NCBI GenBank assembly: GCA_022661535.1
Contig: JAKULF010000003.1
Location: 6,014,001 to 6,078,000 of the forward strand
Direction of reading: 5' to 3'
From: Eutypa lata
Taxonomy: Eukaryota; Ascomycota; Sordariomycetes; Xylariales; Diatrypaceae
DNA length: 64,000 nucleotides
Every line of letters starts with the position of its first letter. Within the stretch, counting starts at the first letter, position 1. The notes under the pieces are model-generated. The model saw only the letters and a list, made by a program, of their open reading frames with translations, was not told the origin of the DNA and made no database searches. Below, one piece after another: positions 1-11,768 of this stretch. Both the position numbers and the translations under genes were made by a program.

Positions 1-704
1 GTGCTTCGTGAAGGTATAAGTTAAGTGAAAAAGTATAGGTTTAAGTTGTAAAATGATGTAAATGTTTAAATGAGGTAATTTAATTACGAAAGATATTCAA
101 TACGAAAATTTTATTAATAAAAGCTTAGTAAAAGCTTAGTAATCCATATCTAGTAAGGGTGGTGGGTCTCTGGTGGTGCACGGACGTAATGGCACCTGGC
201 AAAAATAATATAGCCCAACAAAATATAGCCCCAATAGGATGGCTCCATTTTAAGACGCTTCAGCGCTTTAACGCTTATAGAGAATTGTTGCGGGTGACGT
301 TAGTTGGCCATAGGTCGGATAATTTTGCGTTCTCACCATTCGTCCCCGAATTAAAGGTTCGATGTTGGACCAGTCAAGTCCATTCTCCATTCGGATGCTT
401 TTCAGCCCAGCTTTCGGGTTCGGAAGCAAATCTTGCGCCCGAAAGCGACCCCTTCATAACAGAGATATAACTTATCACAACGCATTACCTTCACCACCAA
501 CTTGATCCAGGGGGCTTGAACTACCCGATTACTAAGCTCGGGGACTTTGATGGCGGGGCTTTTATTCTTGGTCATATAAACGAAGCAATGTAAGCTGATC
601 TGAGGTCATGGTTCTCCACTACATATTATATTAGAAAGCGGTTAATCGCCCTCTACACAGCTCACATGTCCTCTATCTTCTCTTCTCACATCTGAGCTAC
701 AAAC
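1..704. other. Intergenic; AT-rich left edge
   Basis: The first ~140 bases are clearly richer in A and T than what follows and contain a short direct repeat (AAGCTTAGTA at about 121-140). They could be the edge of a decayed repeat lying to the left, but TpG is still common, so this is not the strong RIP pattern seen at the right end. An open frame at 159-470 could encode 103 residues but has no recognisable domain, and I do not call it a gene. Bases 640-704 are the pyrimidine-rich leader of the next gene. Confidence 0.4.
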
Positions 705-1592
705 ATGCCACCACAAAAGATTCTCGTTACAGGCGCGACTGGCACCCAAGGCGGCGGCGTTGCAAAGCACGCTCTACGTGCAGGGCACGATGTCTACGCC
801 CTTGTCCGTAACCCGGATTCGGATGCAGCCAAGGCACTCGCCGACGCGGGGGCCAAGCTCATCAAGGGATCTTTCGATGACCTCGAGTCTCTGAAGCAGG
901 CAACTCAAAATACGGACGCCCTGTATCTCCAACCTCCTGGAAATATCGCCAAGGATGTTGAATATGTGAAGAACGCCATCGCAGCTGCCAAAGCTGCTTC
1001 CGTGCAAACAATAATCACTTCTACGGCGGTCAGGACCGGCGACCACGAAACGTTCCCCGGGTGGGGCCCGGATTACCCGATGTACCGATATTGGCTCGTG
1101 AAGCAGGAGATCGAGAATATCGTACGGGGCGCCGGGTTCCGGCATTGGGCCATCGTCAGACCCTCCCATTTTTTGCAGAACTTCAAGATGCCCAAAAGCC
1201 AGTTCATCTACCCAGGGTTTCCCGAATCGCAGGTGCTGAAGACGATCGTGAAACCCGATGCGAAACTCGGCTGGGTCGACGCCTCGGATGTAGGGATCGT
1301 GGCCGCGGCGGTCCTGGCGGATCCTGTGAAGTATTCGGGCAGAGAGTTCGAGCTCGCGGTTGAGTCGCTCACGATGGGCGAGATTGCCGAGAAGATCTCT
1401 AAGGCTATCGGGAAGCCTGTCACCGCTAAGCCGTACTCGCAGGAGGAGCTTGAAGCCATGAAGGGCAGCCCTGTTCTCGGATCCCAGAAATGGGCTAATG
1501 AGGTGCGAACAGACAGCGGGGCCGAGACGACAGCTAAAGAATTCGCTCTCACGTCGGTGCAGGAGTTCTTCAAAAAAGTGCCCTTGTTCTAG
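705..1592 (+). CDS. NmrA-like NAD(P)-binding Rossmann-fold protein
   Basis: Single-exon gene for 295 residues. The N-terminus carries the dinucleotide-binding loop GATGTQG (residues 10-16) after a short beta strand, followed by the pattern typical of NmrA/atypical short-chain dehydrogenases: an N-R pair after the second strand (LVRNP, 33-37) and a segment where a Tyr-x-x-x-Lys catalytic pair is not obvious. Family members either sense the NAD(P) redox state, as NmrA does for the nitrogen regulator AreA, or are NAD(P)H-dependent reductases; the sequence does not decide which. The ATG at 705 is the first in frame, follows a CT-rich leader, and puts the Rossmann strand at residue 5, as usual. 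No signal peptide or membrane segment is seen, so it is probably cytosolic. Confidence 0.85.
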   Translation: MPPQKILVTGATGTQGGGVAKHALRAGHDVYALVRNPDSDAAKALADAGAKLIKGSFDDLESLKQATQNTDALYLQPPGNIAKDVEYVKNAIAAAKAASVQTIITSTAVRTGDHETFPGWGPDYPMYRYWLVKQEIENIVRGAGFRHWAIVRPSHFLQNFKMPKSQFIYPGFPESQVLKTIVKPDAKLGWVDASDVGIVAAAVLADPVKYSGREFELAVESLTMGEIAEKISKAIGKPVTAKPYSQEELEAMKGSPVLGSQKWANEVRTDSGAETTAKEFALTSVQEFFKKVPLF

Positions 1593-2347
1593 GAACGAGA
1601 AGATCTTAGGAGAGTCTCCATATGGCGTGAGGGTGTATGGTTGAAGCACTTCTTAGCAAGCGAGAGTTAATTGGCCAGCAATCCTTTAAGTTCGGTATGC
1701 AAAGGCTTCGAAATCAAGGATGGGCACTATGTAGGAATACAATTAAATAACGCTTTGTATAGCACTTTAACTGTGTGGGCCATCAAAACCTGATATTTAA
1801 CAGTGAAGGCGTTTGTATAATATAGCTTACAGATGAACCCCTTTTGTGGATACTCAATTTGTTGAGAATGACTCTTACTTCGTGCCTATTGTTTATCACA
1901 ATATTTGTCACTATTCAGATCAGAAAAAGCCATTAGTATTGCTTCGTCGTATTGCTCATCTATGACATTTGTCACAAGGCGTACATGACATTGACATTGG
2001 CAGATTTTTTTTGCTGTCCCTACAGGCTCACTTAAGTGACGTGGCCAATGGTCTTACCATTTGTATCTCCTCTAAAGCGGTGGCTAAGCTGCAATGAAAG
2101 TAGTTAGGACTTAATGCAGCCAAATGCCAATAAATACCCTCGAATCACATGCTTTTCCTATTAAGTACTTCCTCAATCATCATGAGACATCGATGCTTTA
2201 GATAGCCCATAGCCTACGTACCCAATAACAAACCTAGTCATGTTTTAGGCCTTCCAAAATAATATCACCTTTCATTAATATTTCACCGTCATCTCAACCT
2301 AAGGACTGCATAACCAGGAGCGTACTGAAACTCGCTCCTATTACTCC
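1593..2347. other. Intergenic, no gene seen
   Basis: AT-leaning non-coding sequence. Both strands are broken by frequent stops and no tRNA-like B box or long repeat was noticed. Confidence 0.5.
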
Positions 2348-3639
2348 ATGTCCTTTCTAACCCTCATTCCCTGCCGCTACCTCTTTACCTTATATATTAC
2401 GACTACACTCGCAATATCATCCACCACGAATCACTGGTGGATTCCAAGCCTAAGGCCACCTCGCAACGTTCCAGTTTCCCTCGCCAAAGATATAGGAGAG
2501 CTGATGGAGTGTTTCCTATGGTGGCGATGGAACTAAGGAGACTTGACATGTTCCAATAAAGTCCTCAAAGGGGTTCGAATTAGAGGCGTCAGATTTGGAG
2601 AGTACCTTGATGATACAAATATATGTCTACAACTATGCAAGCAAAAGGGGGGGGGGGCATTCCATCGCAGTTTAAAACTTCGCCAAGAAACTGGCCAGAA
2701 GACCCTTAACTCATGCAAGCCACTTGGCGTGATTATCGAAAGAAATCATCCAGCTCTGAAGCCAAGAGGCTTAATACTCCCACCCGCTGAAAACCTCGCT
2801 CTTCTCGGACTTTCCGTTTTGACCGACATCTGGGTTGACTGGGATGCCACCGATGTAATTCGAGAGTTTTCCGGAATAGACTAGAGTGTCGAGGATGCTG
2901 AAATGTGTTGCCAGTGAAGCTGCCAGATTCCACCTTTGAAGGACTTGTCTCTCCTCTATGGCACGATATACCTAAACGTCAGTTCCACCATACCACATAT
3001 TAGGTTCGATAATAGAAATGTGAAGCAGACAACAATCTCTAAGGGAGATTACGTAGCTTACCAGTTTAGCCTTCCAAAGGACAACGTAATATACCTGATT
3101 ATCCCTACACACATGGTTATCTATGAAGAGTTAAGCATGAAAAACTACCCTAACATGGTGCTCAACTGGCACCAAGATGGGGAAGTAGGTGTCGTTCCTG
3201 ATACGATCATTGCATCACATTTACTTGGAGATGAGATGAGGCACTTATGAAATTCCGTCTTGCCGATAGATTCTTTACTGGGAAATATGGGGGGAAGCAG
3301 AGTAGTTACACCGTTGACATCTTTCCTGGGTGTATGAAGCAATCGGAGAAGCGAGCACTAATCGAGCATCGAGACGCAGGGGAACTATCTCCGGAAGAAC
3401 TTGACCAAGCATTCCATCAAGTCGTTGATACGTGTAAGGGCGAGCCCAAGCCGTTTCTGGAACTCCCTCTACCTGGGTCGGGGGCCATCATAGTCCAACA
3501 CAGCCACACGCTCAACTAATATTTTGCCTATATGGCCGAGAATAAAGGGGCTGCAAGCCTCGTTGATACAGGACGATATCTTAGAGAGAAGCAAGTCGAG
3601 CACCGCTCAGAGCAGATGAAAGTCCCGGAGGATTAGAAC
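2348..3639 (+). pseudogene. Decayed protein-coding frame, family not recognised
   Basis: Frame 2 is readable from an ATG at 2348 with a hydrophobic start resembling a signal peptide. It is interrupted by in-frame stops at 2534 (TAA), 2882 (TAG) and about 2912 (TGA). It continues to 3250, where the coding signal passes to frame 1 with a 4-base overlap (3247-3250), runs to a TAA at 3517-3519, and reads on past it to a TAG at about 3637. The translated pieces look like real protein (for example the stretches around 3060-3240 and 3330-3480, and an acidic/basic C-terminal segment at 3540-3635). A run of nine G at 2648-2656 is a likely site of a length change. No intron with good splice signals removes all the stops. 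I do not recognise the family. It could also be a multi-exon gene that I model wrongly. Confidence 0.4.
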
Positions 3640-4177
3640 CCAAATGGAGCTTGGTGGAGACGGACCACCTTAGATGGCGTATGCGACGGGGACGACAAGG
3701 TTGGGTTGTCGGACAATAGGGTTGTCCTTCGAGAAGATAATTTTGCGCTGTTGAGTTTCGGGTCGATGACTTCAGAACAACAATAAATGAATTTTGGAGT
3801 ACTGTTATAACGAACGTGGCAACGGCTATAAGCAGCGTAATTTCTACTATGAGGTGCTTCATCGACATCTTATCGCCTACAAAGTACCGCTCCAACACAC
3901 ACGCTCTCAGATCCAGCGACATGAGCAGCGTCGAAATGCAGTCAAAGGTGTCTAATGAGGATTAGTCGACGCAAGACATGCCAGAGGGTGAGATGGTTTG
4001 GTAAACATAATAGTCAAAAGGCATCATCAGTCTTAGAGATGTATGTTAAAATGATTAAGTATTAGCTAATTAGGTATGCATCTAATCTAGGGATACATCT
4101 GTGTATATATATGTGTGTGTATCGTTCTCCACCCTCTGAGCGGAGCATTCATAAACGGTCATTACATAATCCTATCC
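3640..4177. other. Intergenic, no gene seen
   Basis: Short frames on both strands have no recognisable content. The stretch also contains the 3' flank of the leftward gene that ends at 4178, with a TATATATGTGTGTGT run near 4103-4120. Confidence 0.4.
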
Positions 4178-4897
4178 TCATTGAGCCCAGTTGATAGCGC
4201 TGACATCGTCGTAGCAGTTCGACGTTGCGGCGAAGTCGTGGCTGCTAGAATCCCACTCCAGCAGGTCGGGCAGCTCGGCGCACTGCGGCAGCAGCTTGAC
4301 CTCGGCGCAGTCCTCGGGGACGGTGTGCTCGTAGAGACCCGTGGCATTGTTGTAGGCATCGTACGTCCACCGGACGACATTGTACACCGTGTTGTAGTAG
4401 GGGACGTTGCGGGGGCAGATGGCGTAGGTGCCCGGGTTCGTGCCCGTCAGGTAGGACAGCGGCTCGGGGAACTGCGTCAGGAGGACGGCCGGGGTGCCGC
4501 CGCCGACGTTCACGGACACCGAAGCCTCCACACCGGCCGTGTCGTCCTTGCTCTCCACTTGGATGCCCCACGGGTACGCTGGGGTCCCCGCATCGCTCAG
4601 GACGCTGCCCTCCCGGTACCGGATCTCCTCGGCCGTGCCGTTCTGGTAGAATATCCGGCTGGCGGTGACGTTCTCGGAGATGACGGCCTCGTTGAAGCCG
4701 GCGCCGGTGTGGATCGCGGAGAATGCCCAGCCGTTGACCGGGGGTGTGAGGTCCTTGGAGGGGTCGGTCACGTTGACGATGAGCTGGAACCCTAGTGATT
4801 TTGACGTCGGGGGATAGTATGGAATTTGCCGGGTGCTTAGGGGTACGGCTGAGGCGAGACCGAGGAGGCCGAAGGTGAGGACATTAATGTTCAGCAT
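4178..4897 (-). CDS. Secreted DUF7907-type protein
   Basis: Intronless gene for 239 residues. Residues 1-17 form a signal peptide (Met, short polar start, hydrophobic core, SAVP before the likely cut), followed by TRQ, a possible Kex2-like processing site. The mature part begins with a YYPPTSKSLGF segment and continues with a beta-rich domain with several N-glycosylation sequons (NVT, NGT, NAT), resembling the small secreted proteins of Pezizomycotina grouped as DUF7907; that assignment is from memory of the family, whose function is unknown. Four cysteines lie in the C-terminal third. GC at codon third positions is very high compared with the flanking DNA, which creates long open frames on the opposite strand that I reject. 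Likely extracellular; a role at the cell surface or with a host is possible but not shown. Confidence 0.8.
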   Translation of the reverse strand: MLNINVLTFGLLGLASAVPLSTRQIPYYPPTSKSLGFQLIVNVTDPSKDLTPPVNGWAFSAIHTGAGFNEAVISENVTASRIFYQNGTAEEIRYREGSVLSDAGTPAYPWGIQVESKDDTAGVEASVSVNVGGGTPAVLLTQFPEPLSYLTGTNPGTYAICPRNVPYYNTVYNVVRWTYDAYNNATGLYEHTVPEDCAEVKLLPQCAELPDLLEWDSSSHDFAATSNCYDDVSAINWAQ

Positions 4898-6525
4898 TGT
4901 GAATAGATATATTTTTTTCTTCTTCTTTTCTTGCGATGAATGTAGGTTGTCAATGTGGGGTTGGTGGCGGCTTATTAGATGGTTGCTAGTAGTAAATTAT
5001 TGTGTAGATATTAGACGATATTATATTAGGTGTGTGTAGTTATGGGGGTTATTCTGTTTGATGCTAATGTTGATAGAGATTCAAAATCGAAGTTCTCGAG
5101 AAGCGGAAGAGAGATCTTATACACAGATCCAACCTCCACCTTTCTGCCCCCCTTTCTCTCATGTACATTCGCTGGCGACATCATGTGGATACGATGTTCT
5201 CAGCAAGGGACCATATCGTTGACGACTGCAATCCTACGAGCGCTACGGTGCATGCGGGACACACGAAGATCACAGAGAGCCGGCACTAGGACATTGTCAA
5301 TCACATCCCAAAAAGGAAGAATTTCGCTGAATGTTAGTGGGACGCAAAAAGGCTAGGGCTCGTCTAGCCGGCATTTTGCCCGCTAATACGAGGATCTTCC
5401 AACACCATCTCCACTTTATAAGGCATCGGTAACTGGTGGATGGTATCCCGGGGCTTGGATAGGGTGACGTAGGGACCTTTTAAAGCAAAGTAACGTGCCA
5501 CCAGTGACCACCAGAACTGCACAACCGCCAAACTGCGCCTCTCTCAGCCCCTCGCCCCTCTACGTTGGAAGGTAACACGCAAGCTAGACGGACAGTAAGA
5601 TGTAGGTATCCTGTTCCGTATAATTGATTGCTAATGTCTGTACAAAATAACTTCAACGGCTTGACACGTATTCAATCACTACAAACAAAAAACAATGGTT
5701 TTTATTAGAAATTTGTAGAGGACGAGAAGAAGACGGAGGGCGAGAAAGTCGCATCCATCGTTGTGAAACTAGACTGACAAGGGATGGTCACTTAACTAGA
5801 CCCTGAGAAAATCACTTGCCATACGGCCTCACCCGTGTGGCTGGTCAAGGTCCCTAATGGATCGAGCTTTTTGCTCCTTACCTAAAGCTTATTTGTCCTT
5901 CGAGCTGGCCCCATCTGCGGTGCTGCTATTCGTCAAAAAGAAAAGAAAAAGCATCAGCATCAGCATGACCAGGGCTCTTGGCTCTATCCCAAAATAGCTT
6001 CTGTATCATGTTGGTTGGCTGTTTCTGCTCATTACGAGCTTACATACCGGACAATACGCATGCGTAAATCGGCTTTTAGACATGTTTGTTATTCTTGATA
6101 CTTGATATATCACCTTTCATATGCATCAACGAGGTATGTTGTTATTTTTGAAACATGACGCCTTCTTTCGTTGTAACTGCAGATGTAAGCATTCCAATTG
6201 AAAGACGGTTCATGTAATACACACTAAAAAGGTCGGTAGACCGGTGGTCAGATTTGATACACGCTACGATTCCTTCGGGTTACGGGGGTTCATTGGCAAT
6301 ATAGAACTAACACAGGGGATGGATACAGCTGGGAAGCATGAATGAGATGATAGACTTAATAATGAGTATTTTCGCTACAATCTCTCGAAGCTCTCGTCAT
6401 GCCATCATGCCTTTGAAGGACCGTATATAGCCCAGTTTCATGAAACCGTTTCTATGCCAAATACTTTTCTCTTCCTTGGCCCTACGCAATAATACCGTCG
6501 GTAGCGTCGCAAATCGGCTTACCGC
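4898..6525. other. Intergenic, no gene seen
   Basis: About 1.6 kb containing the upstream region of the secreted-protein gene (leftward) and the 3' flank of the leftward het-c2 homologue. A 108-codon frame at 5030-5356 has no recognisable domain. A short GCATCA triplet repeat lies at 5951-5965. Nothing else stands out. Confidence 0.45.
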
Positions 6526-7385
6526 TCACCACTGGAACTCCTTACGGGCCTGGAAACCCTTGATAATGCCAACAATCTTCTCCAGAGCAGCCAGGTATGG
6601 TCTCAGCTCAGACTGGACCTTTGCCTCATCGGAACCCAGCTTCTCGTAAAAGGTCTTACGGTATGGGCAAGCGCTCAGAGCAGCAGAGAAGACGGGCTTG
6701 ACAAGGAAGCTATGGTGGGGCTTGAGCGTTGCGCCGTATGCGTTCCTGAACGATTCGGCGAGCTCTTCGGACTCCTTGGCCACGTTCTGGCTCAGTGCAA
6801 TACACGTAAAGTCCAGACCACTGCATAGACCACGTTAGTCAAAGCCAACAGCAATGCTCCGAGCTAAATCAGAGTAAGGACGTTGGGATTATCATACCGG
6901 CCCAACCACAGCAAGCCCTCGGAAGCGACATGCTTCTTTGTCTTGAGCTCGGATTTGACGAGATCCTGAAGCGTAGCTGACTCGCCCGGAGCAGCAAGCT
7001 GGCGTTCACGGATTTTCTGTTGTGCCAAGATTTGCCATGTCAGCCCTTATATCCATTGCCGTAGCTAGCATGATTGATAGTGCCAGTGCTCCGCCACGTA
7101 CCTTAATGTTGCCAATCATGTCGTTCTTTACCGGGGAGAAGGCGACGGAACCGAGAGCATCTGTCGTGTGACAACGGGGGCATGTCAGCAATAAGAAAGA
7201 GCAAGGATACGCCGGTGCAGCATAGGGCGGCACGAACCGAAGATGGTAGTCAGGGACTCGGCGGCATCGAGGAACTCTGTGGTGGAGATGGCATTCTCGT
7301 TGTTGGAGTCAATCGGCACGTCAGTGAAGGATTGCTTGAAGGTATCCAGCAGGGTACCGCCGGGTGAGAACGTAGGGGCAGACAT
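6526..7385 (-). CDS. het-c2: Glycolipid transfer protein, HET-C2 homologue
   Basis: Four exons on the minus strand: 7385-7238, 7160-7102, 7016-6898 and 6820-6526. They join in frame to 206 residues, very close to the 208 of Podospora HET-C2. All introns are GT-AG (76-85 bp). The product is a GLTP-fold protein that binds and moves glycosphingolipids between membranes; in Podospora alleles of het-c control vegetative incompatibility. The GLTP sugar headgroup pocket is intact: Asp63, Asn67 and Lys70 in NDMIGNIKK, Trp106 in GLLWLGR, and His144/His145 in LKPHHSF. No signal peptide is seen, as expected for a cytosolic lipid carrier. The ATG at 7385 fits the family's usual MSAPT-like start. Whether this allele takes part in incompatibility cannot be told from one sequence. 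Confidence 0.93.
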
Positions 7386-8954
7386 GGCAGCGGTGTAGTC
7401 GTAATTGGTGAAAAGGCAGGAGAGGTTGTTGGTGTTGTTGTTTTCGTTAGAGAGACAAAGCCAATTGCAGGTAATGTCGAGTTATGAGGTCTTTGAATAG
7501 TTGATTCTACTCAGAGGACACTAGGAAGTAAGTTTATCAGGGGAAAGGCGGTCAACACGATGCTCAGTCGATAAAGAAGCAGGGAGTTTGAGAAAGTACC
7601 TACAATGGACAGGGGTTTGGAACAAAAAGTGACCCTTTCTACTAGGCCAGCTAACGTCATGTAATTCCCTAATAAACACGTACAGGAGGGGCTATTAGCT
7701 TCAGATAGAGGGGTAAGTGGTAGCAATAGCACCTATTATTTGTTCCAGATCTCGACACTAGTGGGGTGTGACCCCTCCTTTCCCTACCTATTCTAGGATA
7801 GCTACATCACGTACGAAGCATACCTATCAACTCGCAAATCACAGCTCTAAAATAAAGGGGGTTCAAAGTGGCTATATGGCAGGATTAACAGCCACCGTGG
7901 CTTGCTAGAATTGCTTAAGAGGAAAGTGGTGTGTTCTGAATCTTGGTCTCGTTATTAATAACTGAATTGCTGCATAATAAGTGAGACCCCTGAAGATTAG
8001 AACCTTGAACAGTGCTCTGGGCGGGGCTGGTCGCATTCCGTCATGCTAGAATATGACGTCAGTCAGGTCAACGTATCTTCCAACCCCACGAAGTTCAATT
8101 CATTTTGAAGAATAGAAGAGAATTCAAGGGTTTGTTGCTAGCATTCATATTGTAACCTTACACCAATTAACACCAATTGCTTGGTAAATCAGGAAGAAAC
8201 ATCAGTCTGTGTTATATCTCTATATTAACGAGGATGGGAAATACAATTGCATCAAATAGCAGCTCATGAGGCACACAATACAGGCATGTATACGTAGCTA
8301 CGTATGCAGGTAAGGTCGCGTGCTTGAATACCAAACCCAACACCCAGATATCCGGAATGAAGGACACAGAGGGGCTACATGTAGTTAAAGTTGCCTCAAA
8401 ATCAAGACGGATATGCGGCAGCATCGATCGCCCATACGTACCTAGCTCTAGGTAGGTATGTACCTAACCCACGTACATCATCTAATCCTTAATTTTTAAC
8501 GTCGTATATCCTGTTTTCAGTGTCGCATGTATCGTGTTATGTAACAGCCCTATTGTCCAAGGTCTTACTCTAAGTTACCTAGTTGCTCTAGTTGTACTCG
8601 GGACCACCTTAAACAGATGATATTTATTCACTTCCTCCCGTCCTATTCAGCAGACGTCCTTTCATAGTCCTTTCATAGTTTTGTATAATACTCAATTCCT
8701 ACTTATACCAACATTTGTATACTCCTTAAACCATATCCTACCATTCCCTAACAAGAATACCTTAGGTAGTGATAGTTACATATACCTACCTAACTTACTG
8801 TTCAGCAGGCCCGCTATTTGTTTCTTACCGAAACCTTACCTAAGTTTCCTTCGTATTCCTAGTCCTAATAAAACGATAGGTAAAGTTAGCTTTGATTCAA
8901 CTGCCTACTACCTCCAACAACATAAAACTACCACTTCCGTCACAACCGCCAATC
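7386..8954. other. Intergenic between divergent het-c2 and phospholipase D
   Basis: This 1.57-kb stretch separates two divergently transcribed genes, so it should hold both promoters. It contains several TACCTA/TAGGTA words (around 8439-8465 and 8761-8795). Nothing protein-coding was recognised; the frame at 8681-8962 is AT-rich and overlaps the leader of the next gene. Confidence 0.45.
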
Positions 8955-11768
8955 ATGTCTGACTCCCAGAAGCACGATGAGGAACACCAGAGTCTCGGCG
9001 ATAAGCTTAAGCATCCCTTTCATGAGCTGAAAGAGAAGCTTAAGGGCACTCATTTGCATGACGCTAAGATTCATCTCATTCATGAAAAGTGTGTTCAAGC
9101 CATGACAGAAGAAAATTGTACGAGTCGAGTTAAACTAATTCCTCTTTTAGACATAAGATCGGGAAATTTGCCAATCTTGTAAGTCAAATTTAAGCTTTCC
9201 AAACTCGTGTGAACATGTATAGATTGGCTGACGGTGTTTCCCATTCGAAGTTCAACCCGCAACATCGCCATGATGAAGCACACGAGCAGGCTTGCGATGA
9301 CAAACGAACCCGCATTGGTGATGAGCATCGCTTCAGTTCTTACTTCCCGGAGCGCGATGGGAACCTCATCAAGTGGTATGTAGATGGGAGGGATTACTTT
9401 TGGGTAAGCATCCCCTTGCTCTAAGATTTACCTTAGTAGACCTAACCCGAGATACACAGGCAGTGTCAGTGGCCTTGGAACAAGCGAAGGAGACTATCTA
9501 CATAGCTGATTGGTGGCTTTCTCCCGAGTTGTTTCTGAGAAGACCACCTTACCACAATCAGGAATTCCGTCTCGATCATGTCTTGAAGCGCCGTGCAGAA
9601 GCTGGCGTCAAAATCTACGTCATTGTGTACCGCGAAGTTGAAGCTGCAATTACGTGTAATTCAGAGCATACTAAACATGCCCTGCAAGCCTTATGTCCGG
9701 AGGGTTCCCCGGGCTATGGGAACATCAAGGTCATGCGGCATCCGGATCATAATGTCCTCGAAAACGCTGCAGATATGACCTTTTACTGGGCTCATCATGA
9801 GAAGTTCATTGTGATTGACTATGAAATGGCTTTCATTGGCGGTCTCGACTTGTGTTTCGGTCGCTGGGACAATCATCAACACATGCTATCAGATCTCCAC
9901 CCCGAGGGAGTCGCCAATGAGATATGGCCTGGCCAGGATTTCAATAACAACAGGGTGATGGATTTCAAAGGCGTCCAAGATTGGAAACAAAATGAACTTA
10001 GCAAGGCCGAGTATGGCCGCATGCCTTGGCATGATGTGTCTATGGGCGTTATCGGACCCTGCGTTTACGACATAGCAGAGCATTTTGTGTTGCGGTGGAA
10101 TTTCGTGAAGCGAGACAAGTATAAACGGGATGATCGATTCGACTGGTTGATGTTACGCGGCCGAGAGGGGAAGGATGAGGATCTTGTCGGTGTCCAGCGG
10201 CCAAAACATCCCGTCGGTGACTATATACTACATCCCCCGTCTCCTCTGGAGACCAAGAATATTGTCGACAGAGGCACGATTCACGCCCAGATTGTGCGAT
10301 CTAGTGCCGACTGGTCGAGCGGTATTCTTCGCGACCACAGTATACAGAATGCATACTCGGAGGTCATCCGCAATGCGAAACACTACGTCTATATCGAGAA
10401 CCAATTCTTCATCACAGCAACGGGAGACCAACAATCTCCCGTCCACAACACAATCGGAAAGGCAATAGTGGATGCCTGTGTTAGTGCTGGTAAGGAAGGT
10501 CGGAAGTTCCGAGTCATCATCCTCATCCCTGCCGTCCCTGGATTTGCCGGCGACCTTCGGGATGATGCCGCCATAGGAACCCGCGCGATCATGGACTACC
10601 AGTACAAATCAATTTGCCGTGGCGAACACTCAATATTCGAGCAGATCCGCGCACAAGGAGTTGATCCAACAAATCACATCTTCATTTTCAACCTAAGAAG
10701 TTACGATCGCCTGAATAAGACACCTGCCGTCAAGAAACAGGAGGAAGAGTCAGGTGTCAAGTACCACGAAGTCCAACGTGCCGAAGCTGAGGAGATCATG
10801 GGAGAGGGAATCCATGGAAGCGCAGATGTCGAAGGGGAACGGGACAAGCATATGGGTAAAAACGAAGAGCAGAAGCAGGTCGATGAAAGCACACGAAGCA
10901 CAGACGCTAAGCGCCGTTTCGAAGCAGCCAAGACAGATAGCCAGAATTGCAATTCTGTATGCAGCGTTGCTCACCATGCCATGGCCGGTCCAGGAAAGCT
11001 TTCAGATGAAACCTGGGACGGAGATGCGAAGGAGGAGGTCGAAAACTGGATCCAGGAGGAGTTGTATATCCATGCCAAGCTCCTCATAGTCGATGATCGT
11101 ATCGTGGTCTGTGGCTCGAGCAACCTGAACGACCGCAGTCAACAAGGCGATCATGATAGTGAACTTTCCATCGTCATGGAGGATACTGACAAGATCACAA
11201 GCGTGATGGATGGTCAGCCGTTCGAAGCAGGGAGACATGCTGCTACCTTGCGCCGATACCTCTGGAGGGAGCACTTGGGTTTACTTCCACCACAAGATAT
11301 GGATGCTAGCAATGATCCGAATGCTCAACCACCAGGAGACGACTCACCAAACGACCCCTGGGATCAAGACGACACCTACAAGTTCGTCGAGGATCCAATG
11401 AGCGAGGATCTTTGGAACATGTGGACCACCAACGCGACGACAAATACAGAAGTCTTCAGACACTTGTTCCACGCGGATCCGGATGATTATGGTAAGTGAA
11501 AAGTAAAGAAAGCCACACCTCTCAGGACTCTCTCTAACCAAGATCTACCCCAGTCAAAACATTCAACGACTACAACCAGTTCCTCCCGCCAAAGGAGGTA
11601 ACAGCTGGCCATATTTTCGATAAGTTTCAGCCCCAGGAAGCTATCCGCAGGCGACTAGACGAGATCAAAGGTCACCTAGTATGGATGCCATTGGACTACC
11701 TGAAGGATGCGAATATGGCGGAGACCGGACTGCAAGTGAACACGTGGACCGAGAGTGTATATGCCTAG
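8955..11768 (+). CDS. Phospholipase D, two HKD motifs
   Basis: Four exons: 8955-9088, 9223-9403, 9460-11491 and 11554-11768, joining in frame to 853 residues. The enzyme hydrolyses phosphatidylcholine-type lipids to phosphatidic acid and is cytosolic to membrane-associated. Both catalytic HxKxxxxD motifs are intact: His218-Lys220-Asp225 (HHEKFIVID, followed by FIGGLDLC) and His643-Lys645-Asp650 (IHAKLLIVD, followed by GSSNLNDRS). The conserved KWYVDG and DWWLSPEL segments precede motif 1. A charged, lysine/glutamate-rich insert (about residues 530-600) separates the two halves. The N-terminus is short and hydrophilic, without a clear PX or PH domain. Least certain is intron 1: a 134-bp GT-AG intron is simplest, but a microexon near 9151-9178 cannot be excluded. 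Confidence 0.92.

Noticed and set aside
1..140. Possible second RIP block at the left edge
   Set aside because: AT-rich but with many TpG and no CpA depletion; too short to judge.
159..470. 103-codon frame near the left end
   Set aside because: No ATG-leader context, no recognisable domain.
774..1649. 291-codon minus-strand frame opposite the NmrA-like gene
   Set aside because: No domain, alternative start codon only; the plus-strand gene explains the openness.
4115..4795. 226-codon plus-strand frame opposite the secreted DUF7907-type gene
   Set aside because: Low-complexity Val/Gly/Arg translation caused by high GC3 of the real gene on the minus strand, which has a signal peptide and sequons.
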